Of a DNA stretch of 64,000 bases, positions 45,674 to 53,917 are shown piece after piece. This stretch comes from Collinsella sp. TF06-26. Lineage in GTDB: Bacteria > Actinomycetota > Coriobacteriia > Coriobacteriales > Coriobacteriaceae. The stretch spans positions 62,001 through 126,000 of the forward strand of contig NZ_NKXR01000002.1 in NCBI RefSeq assembly GCF_002232035.1. The letters run 5' to 3'. The notes below the pieces were generated by a model. It ran no database searches and was not told where the DNA came from. It saw nothing but the letters and a program-made list of their open reading frames with translations. The position numbers and the translations under genes are program-made. How positions within the stretch are numbered: position 1 is the stretch's first letter; every line of letters starts with the position of its first letter.

Positions 45674-46069
45674 ATGCAAAAGCTCCTTGCGCAGATCATG
45701 AAGTTTGGCGTCGTCGGCGTCATTGCCACGGTCATCGACTTTGGCATTATGAATCTGCTCCACTACGGTCTGGACCTCAACATCCTAATCGCCAACACCA
45801 GCGGCTTTATCATCTCACTCATCTTTAACTACCTCGCCAGCATGAAGTACGTGTTTGCGCACAAGGAGGGCATGAGCCGCCGCCGCGAGTTCATTATCTT
45901 TGTCGTGCTGTCTGTGATCGGTTTGGGACTCAACGACGGCATCGTGCTGGCGCTCAACGCCGGCCTGGGGCTCGAGGCCAATATCGCCAAGATTTGCGCC
46001 ACCGCGCTGGTCATGGTCTACAACTTTGTGACCCGAAAGATCTTCCTGGAGGGCGAGGAGACCAAGTAG
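45674..46069 (+). CDS. GtrA family membrane protein, copy A
   Basis: A 131-residue protein with four hydrophobic helices: FGVVGVIATVIDFGIMN, then ILIANTSGFIISLIFNYLAS, FVVLSVIGLGLNDGIVL and the last with NFVTRKIF. This is the GtrA/DPMS-like fold, thought to flip or support lipid-linked sugars. It shares strong local identity with the next gene (NY-SMKYVF-H-EGMSR-REF and LSVIGLGLND), so the two are duplicates. GCAGGT lies upstream of the chosen start. Confidence 0.85.
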   Translation: MQKLLAQIMKFGVVGVIATVIDFGIMNLLHYGLDLNILIANTSGFIISLIFNYLASMKYVFAHKEGMSRRREFIIFVVLSVIGLGLNDGIVLALNAGLGLEANIAKICATALVMVYNFVTRKIFLEGEETK

Positions 46070-46090
46070 CTCGGCCTCCTCGTTGCACTA

Positions 46091-46138
46091 CGGGGCCCAC
46101 GGACGACGTGCGTCGAGCGCTGCGTTGTTCGTGGGCCT
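46091..46138 (+). terminator. Hairpin between the GtrA genes
   Basis: GGCCCACG (46094-46101) pairs with CGTGGGCC (46130-46137) and is followed by TTGTTC. The T-run is short, so it may be a partial terminator. Confidence 0.4.
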
Positions 46139-46289
46139 TGTTCGCTTACGGAAGGATTTGCAACGTTTGCGGATTGTCTCTTGCAAATTTGACGAGTTCG
46201 TATAGTTCTTGCCAAAGACCTTACGTTTCCCATGCAAAAGCTCTAAAGTAACTTTTTGCTCGATTCATCAACGCATTGGATGTGATTAC

Positions 46290-46697
46290 GTGCGCAAGGC
46301 ACTGGCACAACCTCATACCAAGCAGTTCCTCAAGTTCGCTGTCGTGGGTCTTATCTCCTTTGGCATCGACTGGGGCATGCTCATTGCGCTCGTCGAGCTG
46401 TTCCACCTCGACTTTTTGATGAGTACCACGCTCTCGTTTATCACGTCCGTCGTGGTCAACTACTGGCTCAGCATGAAGTACGTGTTCGACCACCGCGAGG
46501 GCATGAGCCGCAAGCGCGAGTTCACGATCTTCACCATCCTGTCGGTGATCGGCTTGGGCCTCAACGACCTGTACATGTTTGTGGGCGTCACATTTTTGAG
46601 CATCGGATACCAGGCCATGAAGGCAATCGCAACGTTCCTGGTCACCTGGTACAACTACTTTAGCCGTCGCTTCTTCCTCGAAGGCGCTCGCTCGTAG
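46290..46697 (+). CDS. GtrA family membrane protein, copy B
   Basis: A 135-residue GtrA-like protein with four predicted helices; it shares NYWLSMKYVFDHREGMSRKREF and the following LSVIGLGLND with copy A. The frame is open from 46209, but the GTG at 46290 gives the same N-terminus as copy A and a similar length. GGATGTG upstream is a moderate ribosome site. Having two different GtrA copies suggests a heteromeric complex or two lipid-sugar pathways. A terminator follows at 46725. Confidence 0.8.
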   Translation: MRKALAQPHTKQFLKFAVVGLISFGIDWGMLIALVELFHLDFLMSTTLSFITSVVVNYWLSMKYVFDHREGMSRKREFTIFTILSVIGLGLNDLYMFVGVTFLSIGYQAMKAIATFLVTWYNYFSRRFFLEGARS

Positions 46698-46724
46698 TCG
46701 ATTCAACATTTGCTTGAATGTATA

Positions 46725-46758
46725 GCCGGTTGGAATTCTCGTTCCAGCCGGTTTTTTT
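46725..46758 (+). terminator. Rho-independent terminator
   Basis: CCGGTTGGAA pairs with TTCCAGCCGG, followed by TTTTTTT. Confidence 0.85.
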
Positions 46759-46797
46759 GTTTGCAGAGGTCCCCGGCGACCAAGTCCTCTACGCATG

Positions 46798-46838
46798 AAA
46801 AGCGGGCGGCCCGGATGTTTGTCCGAACCGCCCGCTTG
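46798..46838 (-). terminator. Terminator of the DUF4430 operon
   Basis: On the minus strand AAGCGGGCGG...CCGCCCGCTT is followed by TTC. It lies 20 bases downstream of the small DUF4430 gene. Confidence 0.7.
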
Positions 46839-46857
46839 GTGCGATATGTCGAGGTCT

Positions 46858-47766
46858 CTAGCCCGTTACGTAATACCAGACCACGTTGTCGCCGTTGGAG
46901 AGAACGTAGTTGCTGCACGCCGTCATGGGCGTTGTGCCGTTGACGGAGTACATCCAGCCGCTCGTGCCGCCGTACTGTTTCTCGGCCAAACCACCAATCG
47001 CGGAGACATACGTGCCGTACGACGAGCCATGTGCGTTGACAGAAAGGCCCAGCGCGCACAGGGCATCGTAGACGGTAGCGCCTTCGTTAAAGGTAAAGGT
47101 GCCACCGGAGGACACAGGATTGCCCACAGCACTCGATGTGACCGAAACCGTCACTGTTACGTAGCCGGACTCCTGCGAGCCGCTCTGGCCGCCCGAGGAG
47201 GCGTTTCCACCATTAGAGCTGGAGGCTCCATCAGACGACTGGCCGCCGCCCGAAGAAGCACCGCCAGACACATTGGAAGTATCGCCGGCTCCCGTATTCT
47301 GGGCAGCGGATTTATCTCCAGACTTCTTGCCGTCCTGACCATCGGACTTCTTGCTATCCGAGTTCTTGTCCGATTCCTTGTTTGAAGACTCGGAATCGTC
47401 CTTGGACTTGGACTCATCAGAATGCTTGGACTCGTCTTTTGCGTCATTCGATGACTTGGAATCCTTGGAACTGGCCTCGCCCGAAGTCGTAGTCGAGCCA
47501 GACGCCTTGGTGTCCTTGGTGACGACGCTCTCCCCCGTCACGGTCTGAATGATCCAGTCGATGGACCAGGCGCCGCTCTCGGAAGGATGGACGAAGCCCA
47601 GCGAGACGACAATCAGAATGGTGCACGCGGCAGTCAGAACGCCAAGGAGCGCTTTACGCCGTGGGGCGGACGCCGCCGAAGCGGCGCCCTGTTGCTTTGC
47701 ATCGTCGAACTGAATGAACGAGGAATCTGGTTGCTTGGGGTCAGCGTCCTTGGATTTATTGGACAC
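46858..47766 (-). CDS. Membrane-anchored DUF4430 protein
   Basis: About 302 residues. A short cytoplasmic head is followed by one hydrophobic helix (ALLGVLTAACTILIVVSLGF, about residues 39-58). A long low-complexity linker rich in Ser, Asp, Lys and Gly (residues 85-195) would cross the cell wall. The C-terminal 100 residues form one DUF4430 domain (VTVTVSVTSS...GTFTFNEGATVYDALCALG...NGDNVVWYYVTG). DUF4430 resembles the beta domain of vertebrate intrinsic factor and transcobalamin, so corrinoid binding is the leading idea. The GTG at 47766 follows AGGTGAGG; the stop of the large upstream gene is nine bases away, so the pair is coupled and under the riboswitch. Confidence 0.8.
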   Translation of the reverse strand: MSNKSKDADPKQPDSSFIQFDDAKQQGAASAASAPRRKALLGVLTAACTILIVVSLGFVHPSESGAWSIDWIIQTVTGESVVTKDTKASGSTTTSGEASSKDSKSSNDAKDESKHSDESKSKDDSESSNKESDKNSDSKKSDGQDGKKSGDKSAAQNTGAGDTSNVSGGASSGGGQSSDGASSSNGGNASSGGQSGSQESGYVTVTVSVTSSAVGNPVSSGGTFTFNEGATVYDALCALGLSVNAHGSSYGTYVSAIGGLAEKQYGGTSGWMYSVNGTTPMTACSNYVLSNGDNVVWYYVTG

Positions 47767-47775
47767 AGCCCTCAC

Positions 47776-50700
47776 CTACCGACGTTTGGTGAACACGAAC
47801 ACGCCGACGATGGCGAGACCGATGACGCCGGCGGCAACGCCAACAATGGCGAGCGGGTTGGTGCCAGTCTCCTGTTCGGAAGCACTAGAGGACTTCTTAG
47901 CAGTGGTCGTGGAAGCAGCACCCGTATCGGACTTGGAATCGGACTTCTTGTCGGACTTGCTGTCCTTCTTGTCAGACTTCTTGTCAGACTTCTTCTCGTC
48001 CTTCTTATCGGACTTATCGGTGTCCTTCTTGTCGGACTTGTTGTCCTTGGTCTCGGTCTTGGTCGACACCGTCGTCTTGGTCGTCGGCTTATGACCCGGG
48101 GCGATAGCGCCGCCGGCCTGCTGGCCCTTCGTGCCGGAGCCGGAACCCGTGCCCGTGCCAGCACCGGAACCGTTGCCAGCGCCACCGTTGCCACCATTAG
48201 TGCCAGAACCGCCATTGCCGCCAGGGTTGGTGGCATTCTTGGTCCACTTGGCATACAGCGTCAGATCGGCCGTCACCGGCATACTGAAGTCATACGCCTG
48301 CGCGCAAGTCTCATCGGTGAACCAACCGCCGAAAGTGTAGCCATCGCGCGTCGGATCGGCCGGCTTGACCAGCTTGCCATCGGCCGTAGTCTGGAAGTCG
48401 ACCTTAGAACCCTCGCCAGTCTCAAACGAGACCTTAACGCCACCACTCAGCTTGAAAAGCGTGCCGGAATCGTTGATGTAGTAGAGGTTACCCTTGGCAT
48501 CGCAGGCAATCGGCGAGTCACAGTAATTGTTGTGTCCCGCCGCGCTAAACGCACCGGTCGCCTGTGCGTCACCCATCTTGTAGCGATACACCCCACCGCC
48601 CGAGGTGTAGTTCACATAGTCGGAAGTCGCACCATAGTTGACAGTGAAATAAACGTACGTGCCATCCGCCTGGACACTCACGAGCGGTGCGCCCTTAATG
48701 CCACCGGCTGGAAGCACGGAGCCATCGGCAGACGAAACCAACGTCGTAGCAAAGTCATTATCAAGGTCGACAATCGCCAGCGCCGAACCGCCAGAAACCT
48801 CGCCACCGACAATCAGCTTATTGCCGTACAGCGTGGGCATGCAGGCACAACCCGTAAGACCAAGATCGATGACGCGTTCTTCGGAAATGCGCGAAGAGGC
48901 CCTTGCGTTTGCGTCCGACAGTGCCAGCACGTGGAGCTTGCCGTCACGCGAGATCACATAGGCATGCTTGCCGTCTTTGGACAGTACACAGCTGGAGTTG
49001 ACGATGGCACCAACCGAAACGCTGCCGAGCACATCACCCGTCGACTTGCTCAGCATCTCAACGGTACCTGCACTCGTCGGAACCAGAATATAGCCGTCGC
49101 CCACTGTAGCGCTCGTCCAGTAGTAGCCCTCATCAGCATTAACATGCTGCCAAGAAACAGCGCCGGTCAGTATATTAATACGCGTCAGATGACCGTTATT
49201 GTACGTACTCGTTCCATAGTCGACATCAACGGTGCCAACGTAGAGATAGTTGCCATCGACCGTCAACTGGGAATTTGACTGGGCAGATTTGCTCACAGAG
49301 TCAGTGACCCAAACCGTCGTCAGCGTATCGGCCGTCAGAGCCTGGACCGCACCGCCGTCGAGCGGGACGATGACCAAGCCTTTCGTATAAATCGGACGCG
49401 TGGTGTAGCCAATCGCAGTCTGAAGGTTCGACTCGGCAAGCACCTTGCCCGACTCGGCGTCGATCTTAAGCAAACGCTTGTTCACGGCAAGGTAAACGTT
49501 GCCGTTCACGACAATAGGCTCGCTCGCATTGGGATACGTGGCACCCGAGTAGGCCCTCCAATCGAACGTCCAAGGGCTTGCCAGCGTGCCCGTAGGCGTG
49601 GACACGTTCTTGACCACCGCATTGGAATTGCCACTCCAGTCGGCTTTCCAATCGGTCGGGCGCGAAGCGCTCGGATCGGCTACGACTTCATCGGGATTAG
49701 GAACGGTGTCGCCAGGGGCGTAAGCCCAGACGATTTTGTCGCCCGACTTGAGCACGTAATCGCTATCGAGCTGAGGCCCGGGAACGCCATTAACAAAGAA
49801 CGACCATGCACCCGACAGCTCGGTGCCATCAAGCGGGGAGACAAGACTATGAACACCCCAATAACCAAATTGGTCGTACATCTTGGACTCAATGCCAATG
49901 GCATCGAAGTAGGCAGCGGAAGCGTCCTTGATCGTCGTGCCCTCGACAAACACCTGCGTCGAAGGATCGGTCCAGCGCTGCGCCTTCTCATCCTTCTTAC
50001 CGATGATCTCCATTGAAACGGAAACCTGGCCGGGCATGGTTCCATCAAAGCCATAGACCCAGGTAACCTTGTCCCCGGCCTTGAGTGTGTAATTGCCCGC
50101 GCCGACATTGGCCGCCTGACCGTTAACGAAGAACTGCCAGAATTTCCAAGTGTTTTCGTTAACTTTCTCGCTCGAAAGCGTCACGGTCTTGTTGAACGGT
50201 GAAGTCAGCGACTCGAGATACCAGCCGTACGTGCCTTTCCCCGTTTTGGCGCCAATGCCGGCCTTTTTAAAGGCCTGCTCGGAAAGATCAGCAGCGGTCG
50301 TGCCCTCTTCCACCAAAGCTGTCGTGGGCTGCGCCCATGTCTGCTGAGCGCCCGAGGCGTCCTGGCCGACAACGGTGCAGCTAACGGAAATCTGATTGGC
50401 GGGCGCGGGGTCACCGTACTTCGAGTAGCACCAGACGACGGAGTCGCCGTCCTTGAGCGTGTAGCCGCCGGCGCCGACCGCGGAGGCGCTGCCGTTGACG
50501 AACAGCTGCCAGTGCGCGCCGGTCGCCGGGTCGTAGGCGAGCGTGCGGCCCGCGTCGAAGGGCGACGTGATCGAGTTGAGTGCCCAGCCCCAGGAGCCGT
50601 TGGGGTCGTAGTCGGCCTTGAGGCCGGCCTGCCTGAAGAGCTGCTCGGAGAGGTCGGCCGCGGTCGAGCCCTCCTTCAGAGCGATCTGCTGCGCGGCGGC

Positions 50701-51279
50701 CCAGGTCTGCTGGGCGCCCTTGGCGTCGGTGCCGACGACGGAGCACGTGGCCGCGACCTCTTGGCTTGCGGCTTCGGTAGGCTGAGATTCAGCCTCATCG
50801 GAAGCGGCTACAACACTTTTGACGTTCTGTTCGGATGAATCCGGCGAAGCAGTAGAAGCCTCGACTGCGGCAGAATCGTCCGACGCTACGCCGTTGCTAT
50901 CTGCGGCATTCGCCGAAGCGCCATCGTTAACCGACGCATCGCTCGCGTTAGAGCCGGTTTCAGAAACGACACCGTCGGCAGCACCGTCCGCGGCACCCGT
51001 GCCCTCGCCCGGCGTCGCAGCCTGAGCCACAGCCTCGGCAATGCCCTCGGCGCCCTCGGCCCACAGCTGAGCCGGCGTGGTGCCAAAGGCCATCGCGAAG
51101 GCCAGGAATGCCACCAGGCCGCGCTTGGCTACGCCGCATGCAATCGCGCCACGGCGATGCAACGAGGCGCGCTCGCGCTCGTCCTCAAACATATCCATTT
51201 GTCCCCCATTGTCTGTACTTGGAGCGTTGCCTTGAGGCTGCCCCACGTCATCGCGCGTGTTGCGCTCGAGTTCCCCCAT
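47776..51279 (-). CDS. Giant surface protein: three DUF4430 domains, beta-propeller, InlB-type repeat, C-terminal anchor
   Basis: About 1167 residues. A signal-like hydrophobic segment (GLVAFLAFAMAFGTTPAQLWA, near residues 55-75) is followed by an acidic linker. Three DUF4430 domains lie at roughly 177-289, 297-410 and 415-525, each ending in a GDxVVW-like strand. A beta-propeller of PQQ-like blades (about 565-930; GNVYLAVNKRLLKIDAESGK, GNYLYVGTV, GYILVPTSAGTVEML) comes next. Then follow a Listeria-Bacteroides repeat (GYTFGGWFTDE...LTLYAKW), a Lys/Asp stalk, a last helix, NPLAIVGVAAGVIGLAIVGV, and the tail FTKRR. A predicted cobalamin riboswitch precedes it, so corrinoid capture is inferred. 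The start at 51279 is chosen after GGAGGGAAGGGGG; GC content jumps inside domain 1. Confidence 0.85.
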   Translation of the reverse strand: MGELERNTRDDVGQPQGNAPSTDNGGQMDMFEDERERASLHRRGAIACGVAKRGLVAFLAFAMAFGTTPAQLWAEGAEGIAEAVAQAATPGEGTGAADGAADGVVSETGSNASDASVNDGASANAADSNGVASDDSAAVEASTASPDSSEQNVKSVVAASDEAESQPTEAASQEVAATCSVVGTDAKGAQQTWAAAQQIALKEGSTAADLSEQLFRQAGLKADYDPNGSWGWALNSITSPFDAGRTLAYDPATGAHWQLFVNGSASAVGAGGYTLKDGDSVVWCYSKYGDPAPANQISVSCTVVGQDASGAQQTWAQPTTALVEEGTTAADLSEQAFKKAGIGAKTGKGTYGWYLESLTSPFNKTVTLSSEKVNENTWKFWQFFVNGQAANVGAGNYTLKAGDKVTWVYGFDGTMPGQVSVSMEIIGKKDEKAQRWTDPSTQVFVEGTTIKDASAAYFDAIGIESKMYDQFGYWGVHSLVSPLDGTELSGAWSFFVNGVPGPQLDSDYVLKSGDKIVWAYAPGDTVPNPDEVVADPSASRPTDWKADWSGNSNAVVKNVSTPTGTLASPWTFDWRAYSGATYPNASEPIVVNGNVYLAVNKRLLKIDAESGKVLAESNLQTAIGYTTRPIYTKGLVIVPLDGGAVQALTADTLTTVWVTDSVSKSAQSNSQLTVDGNYLYVGTVDVDYGTSTYNNGHLTRINILTGAVSWQHVNADEGYYWTSATVGDGYILVPTSAGTVEMLSKSTGDVLGSVSVGAIVNSSCVLSKDGKHAYVISRDGKLHVLALSDANARASSRISEERVIDLGLTGCACMPTLYGNKLIVGGEVSGGSALAIVDLDNDFATTLVSSADGSVLPAGGIKGAPLVSVQADGTYVYFTVNYGATSDYVNYTSGGGVYRYKMGDAQATGAFSAAGHNNYCDSPIACDAKGNLYYINDSGTLFKLSGGVKVSFETGEGSKVDFQTTADGKLVKPADPTRDGYTFGGWFTDETCAQAYDFSMPVTADLTLYAKWTKNATNPGGNGGSGTNGGNGGAGNGSGAGTGTGSGSGTKGQQAGGAIAPGHKPTTKTTVSTKTETKDNKSDKKDTDKSDKKDEKKSDKKSDKKDSKSDKKSDSKSDTGAASTTTAKKSSSASEQETGTNPLAIVGVAAGVIGLAIVGVFVFTKRR

Positions 51280-51334
51280 CGGGGTCCCCCTTCCCTCCAG
51301 AGCCCTATGCACACCGGCGGCATACGCCGCAGCC

Positions 51335-51545
51335 GCACGCAAGATGGGAGGCGATCCGACTTAACCTTAACGACTCGGGCGCGCCGTCCGATCTGCGACG
51401 CGAACATCCCGAGCCAAGAGGAATTACGGTTACTGGTACAGCCGGGGACTTGCACCCCGATTCTCCCAAACGCGCAGGAAAACCGCGCATTCGTGCGTCT
51501 CCGCACCACCATCTAGGCCATCGATTATTACCGTCAAAATGGTAT
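51335..51545 (-). promoter_or_regulatory. Cobalamin (B12) riboswitch
   Basis: On the minus strand the leader reads GGGAGAATC, then GGGGTGCAAGTCCCC (at 51442-51456), GGCTGTACCAGTAACCG, and about 100 bases later AAGTCGGATCGCC near 51350-51365. This order matches the conserved core of adenosylcobalamin aptamers: the GGTGCRAAUCC-type stem, GCTG, the AC-GUAA region and the final AGUC-GA-GCC box. The aptamer ends about 60 bases before the start codon of the giant DUF4430 gene, so it can mask that gene's ribosome site when B12 is plentiful. The exact 5' boundary is uncertain. Confidence 0.82.
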
Positions 51546-51629
51546 CACGCAAAAGGGCCTCGCACGCAGGCGAAGCCCAAGGTAAAAGCTATTGTTTGCG
51601 ATAGGAAAATGCGGTGACGGCCGCAGCCT

Positions 51630-53393
51630 CTAGTGCTTGCCGCCGTGGCTGTTGAGCCAGATATTGCGGCCCAGCATAAGCGCCAGCACCAGCGCGCTCA
51701 CGTAGCCAAAGAAGCCGATGACCGGAATGCCGAGGACAACCGGCTCGATGCGTGCGTAGTACACCACCGACGAACCGATAAACAGACCGGCGATCACGAT
51801 AGCCATCGACATGCGGTCGATAATTCCGCCCAGCTGTCGCAGCGCCTTATCGCTGCTCATGATCTGCGTGTTCACCTTAAGCTGGCCGCGCGTGAGCATA
51901 CGCGAAGCCAAGCCCAAATACTCGGCCGCCTCGAGCGAGCCTTTTGCCGCGCGATAGCTGCTCGCGGCCAGATCGCGTCCCATATCACGCACGCGCGCAT
52001 AGGTGCTCTTCTCGTTTTTGATGTGCGTCTGGATGATCTGGATCATGTTGACGTTGGGCATATACTCGGTCAGCAAACCCTCGAGCGTCACCATGCCGCG
52101 GGCGAACATCGTCACCACGCTCGGCAGCTCAACGTCATTTTTGCGCGCCAGATTGAGCAGCGAGGTCAAAAACTCGCCGATATCTAGGTCCTTAAGGTCA
52201 AGGCCCGCAAAGTCAGCCACGATAAAGTCAAGATCGGACAAAAAGGCCGAATGATCGAGCTCAGCCGAGTCGCCACGCGTCACGGCGAAGCGCATGAGCG
52301 AATCCTTGAGCTTGGGCACGTCACCCTCGGCCACGGCGAAAATCATGTCCTTTACGATACCGCGATCGTGGCTCGACATGCGTCCGACCATGCCCAAGTC
52401 GATAAAGTAGACAATGCCGTCCTTGAGGATGATGTTTCCCGCATGCGGGTCGGCATGGAAAAAGCCGTCGTCGAGCACCTGCGTCGAGTAGTCCTCGACA
52501 ATCGCGGCACCGATCTTTTCCAAGTCATAGCCCTCGGCCACCAAGCGTTCAGGATCGGCGATCGAAATGCCGTCGACGTAATCCATGACCACCACGTGCT
52601 CGGTGCACAGGTCCAGATAGGATTTAGGGCACGTCACGCCATGAACGCTCTTATGGAACTCGTAGAAGTCGTTGAGGTTTTTGGCCTCGGCCAAAAAGTT
52701 GGTCTCCTCGCGAAACGAGGTCCACAACTCCTCGACTACGCCGTGCAGGTCAACGAATTGATCGGTGTTGACGAACTTGGAAACGATACGCACCACCGAG
52801 CGGATGATATCGATGTCCTGCGCCATAACCTGCTGCGCACCGGGGCGCTGCACCTTGACGGCCACGTCCTCGCCCGTCACCAGACGAGCGCGGTGCACCT
52901 GCGCGAGCGATGCGCTACCAAGCGGATTGGGGTCGATCGCATCGAACATCTCCCCCAGGCGCAGGCCGTATTCTTCTTCCAGACAACTGAGTACGACCTC
53001 GTACGGTACAGGCTCCACGTCGGAGCGCAGACGACGCAGCTCGTCGCAAAAGCGTTGCGGCAGAATCTCGGACCGGTTGGCCAGAATCTGCCCCATCTTG
53101 ACGAACATGGGGCCGAGTTCCTCAAGCAGGCGGCGCAAACGAACCGGCGTGAGGTTATCCCACGCGCGGTACTTTTTGACCAGGCGAACAATCTGTCCGA
53201 TGCGCTCGCGGCGACCCGCCGGCGTGAGCTGGTATTCCTCGTCCGGCGCCATCGCGTCGGGCTCCTCGGGGACCATATCGACAGCGCGCGGCTTCTTGCG
53301 AGCGCCCGAGACGACGGCATCGACCTCATCGACAACCGCCGCCTCGTCACCCAAGGGATCTAGATTGTTGTAATCGGTGGTGGAATCTGCCAT
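51630..53393 (-). CDS. AarF/UbiB-family atypical kinase
   Basis: A 587-residue ABC1/UbiB protein. Motifs are PMFVKMGQILANR (KxGQ), LGSASLAQVHRARL (nucleotide loop), EDVAVKVQRPG (catalytic Lys), FFHADPHAGNI and VYFIDLGMVG (metal-binding Asp). Two hydrophobic helices at the C-terminus anchor it to the membrane. UbiB-type ATPases support isoprenoid-quinone or lipid handling. An acidic extension of about 60 residues precedes the core. It follows the phasin-like gene by eight bases, so the two form an operon. Confidence 0.9.
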   Translation of the reverse strand: MADSTTDYNNLDPLGDEAAVVDEVDAVVSGARKKPRAVDMVPEEPDAMAPDEEYQLTPAGRRERIGQIVRLVKKYRAWDNLTPVRLRRLLEELGPMFVKMGQILANRSEILPQRFCDELRRLRSDVEPVPYEVVLSCLEEEYGLRLGEMFDAIDPNPLGSASLAQVHRARLVTGEDVAVKVQRPGAQQVMAQDIDIIRSVVRIVSKFVNTDQFVDLHGVVEELWTSFREETNFLAEAKNLNDFYEFHKSVHGVTCPKSYLDLCTEHVVVMDYVDGISIADPERLVAEGYDLEKIGAAIVEDYSTQVLDDGFFHADPHAGNIILKDGIVYFIDLGMVGRMSSHDRGIVKDMIFAVAEGDVPKLKDSLMRFAVTRGDSAELDHSAFLSDLDFIVADFAGLDLKDLDIGEFLTSLLNLARKNDVELPSVVTMFARGMVTLEGLLTEYMPNVNMIQIIQTHIKNEKSTYARVRDMGRDLAASSYRAAKGSLEAAEYLGLASRMLTRGQLKVNTQIMSSDKALRQLGGIIDRMSMAIVIAGLFIGSSVVYYARIEPVVLGIPVIGFFGYVSALVLALMLGRNIWLNSHGGKH

Positions 53394-53401
53394 CTGCGCT
53401 G

Positions 53402-53818
53402 CTACTCGGCCTCTTCGGTACCCTTCGCATCGTCGGGCTCAACGGACTCGACGGGCACCGAGGTCACGTTGTCCTCGACCGAATCGACGATGTCGCGCAC
53501 ATGGGCCAGGAAGGCCGTGCGCTCGGGGGCGGTCATAACGCGGACGCGGGCAAGGATGAGCTCGTCGAGCACGCGCTGGGCCGCGGTCTCGCCCTGCATG
53601 CCCAAGCGCTCGGCCAGATCGGAGATGGTACCGCCGGCCTGCTCGAACATGTCGGACACGCTGCGGGCGATATCGGGGGTGGCGGTGTCCTTGCGCACCT
53701 GCTCGCCCTTGGTATTAAGGTCGTCGAGAACCTTCTTGCCGCCTTCGACAGCAACGGCGGCAGCGCCAAAGCCCACGTTAATGGCGCCGTTAACAAGCTG
53801 ATCGAGTTTCATAACCAT
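53402..53818 (-). CDS. Phasin-like small coiled-coil protein
   Basis: A 138-residue protein: KLDQLVNGAINVGFGAAAVAVEGGKKVLDDLNTKGEQ followed by helices and an acidic tail. The pattern (an amphipathic N-terminal helix, then a charged coil) is typical of phasin or PhaF-like helper proteins, often found beside UbiB-type genes. Its job may be to regulate or position the downstream kinase. The ATG at 53818 follows GGAGAC. Confidence 0.6.
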   Translation of the reverse strand: MVMKLDQLVNGAINVGFGAAAVAVEGGKKVLDDLNTKGEQVRKDTATPDIARSVSDMFEQAGGTISDLAERLGMQGETAAQRVLDELILARVRVMTAPERTAFLAHVRDIVDSVEDNVTSVPVESVEPDDAKGTEEAE

Positions 53819-53917
53819 GGTTGTCTCCAATCACAAACAACTGCATTGGCGTTCTTGTACCCAAGATTGAGCGAAAGCGACAAAGCGTTTTAGCGCTATT
53901 CAATCGACGGGAAATCC

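Noticed and set aside
47587-49278. A 563-codon plus-strand frame across the DUF4430 operon
   Set aside because: Antisense to the beta-propeller coding region and rich in Arg, consistent with a shadow.
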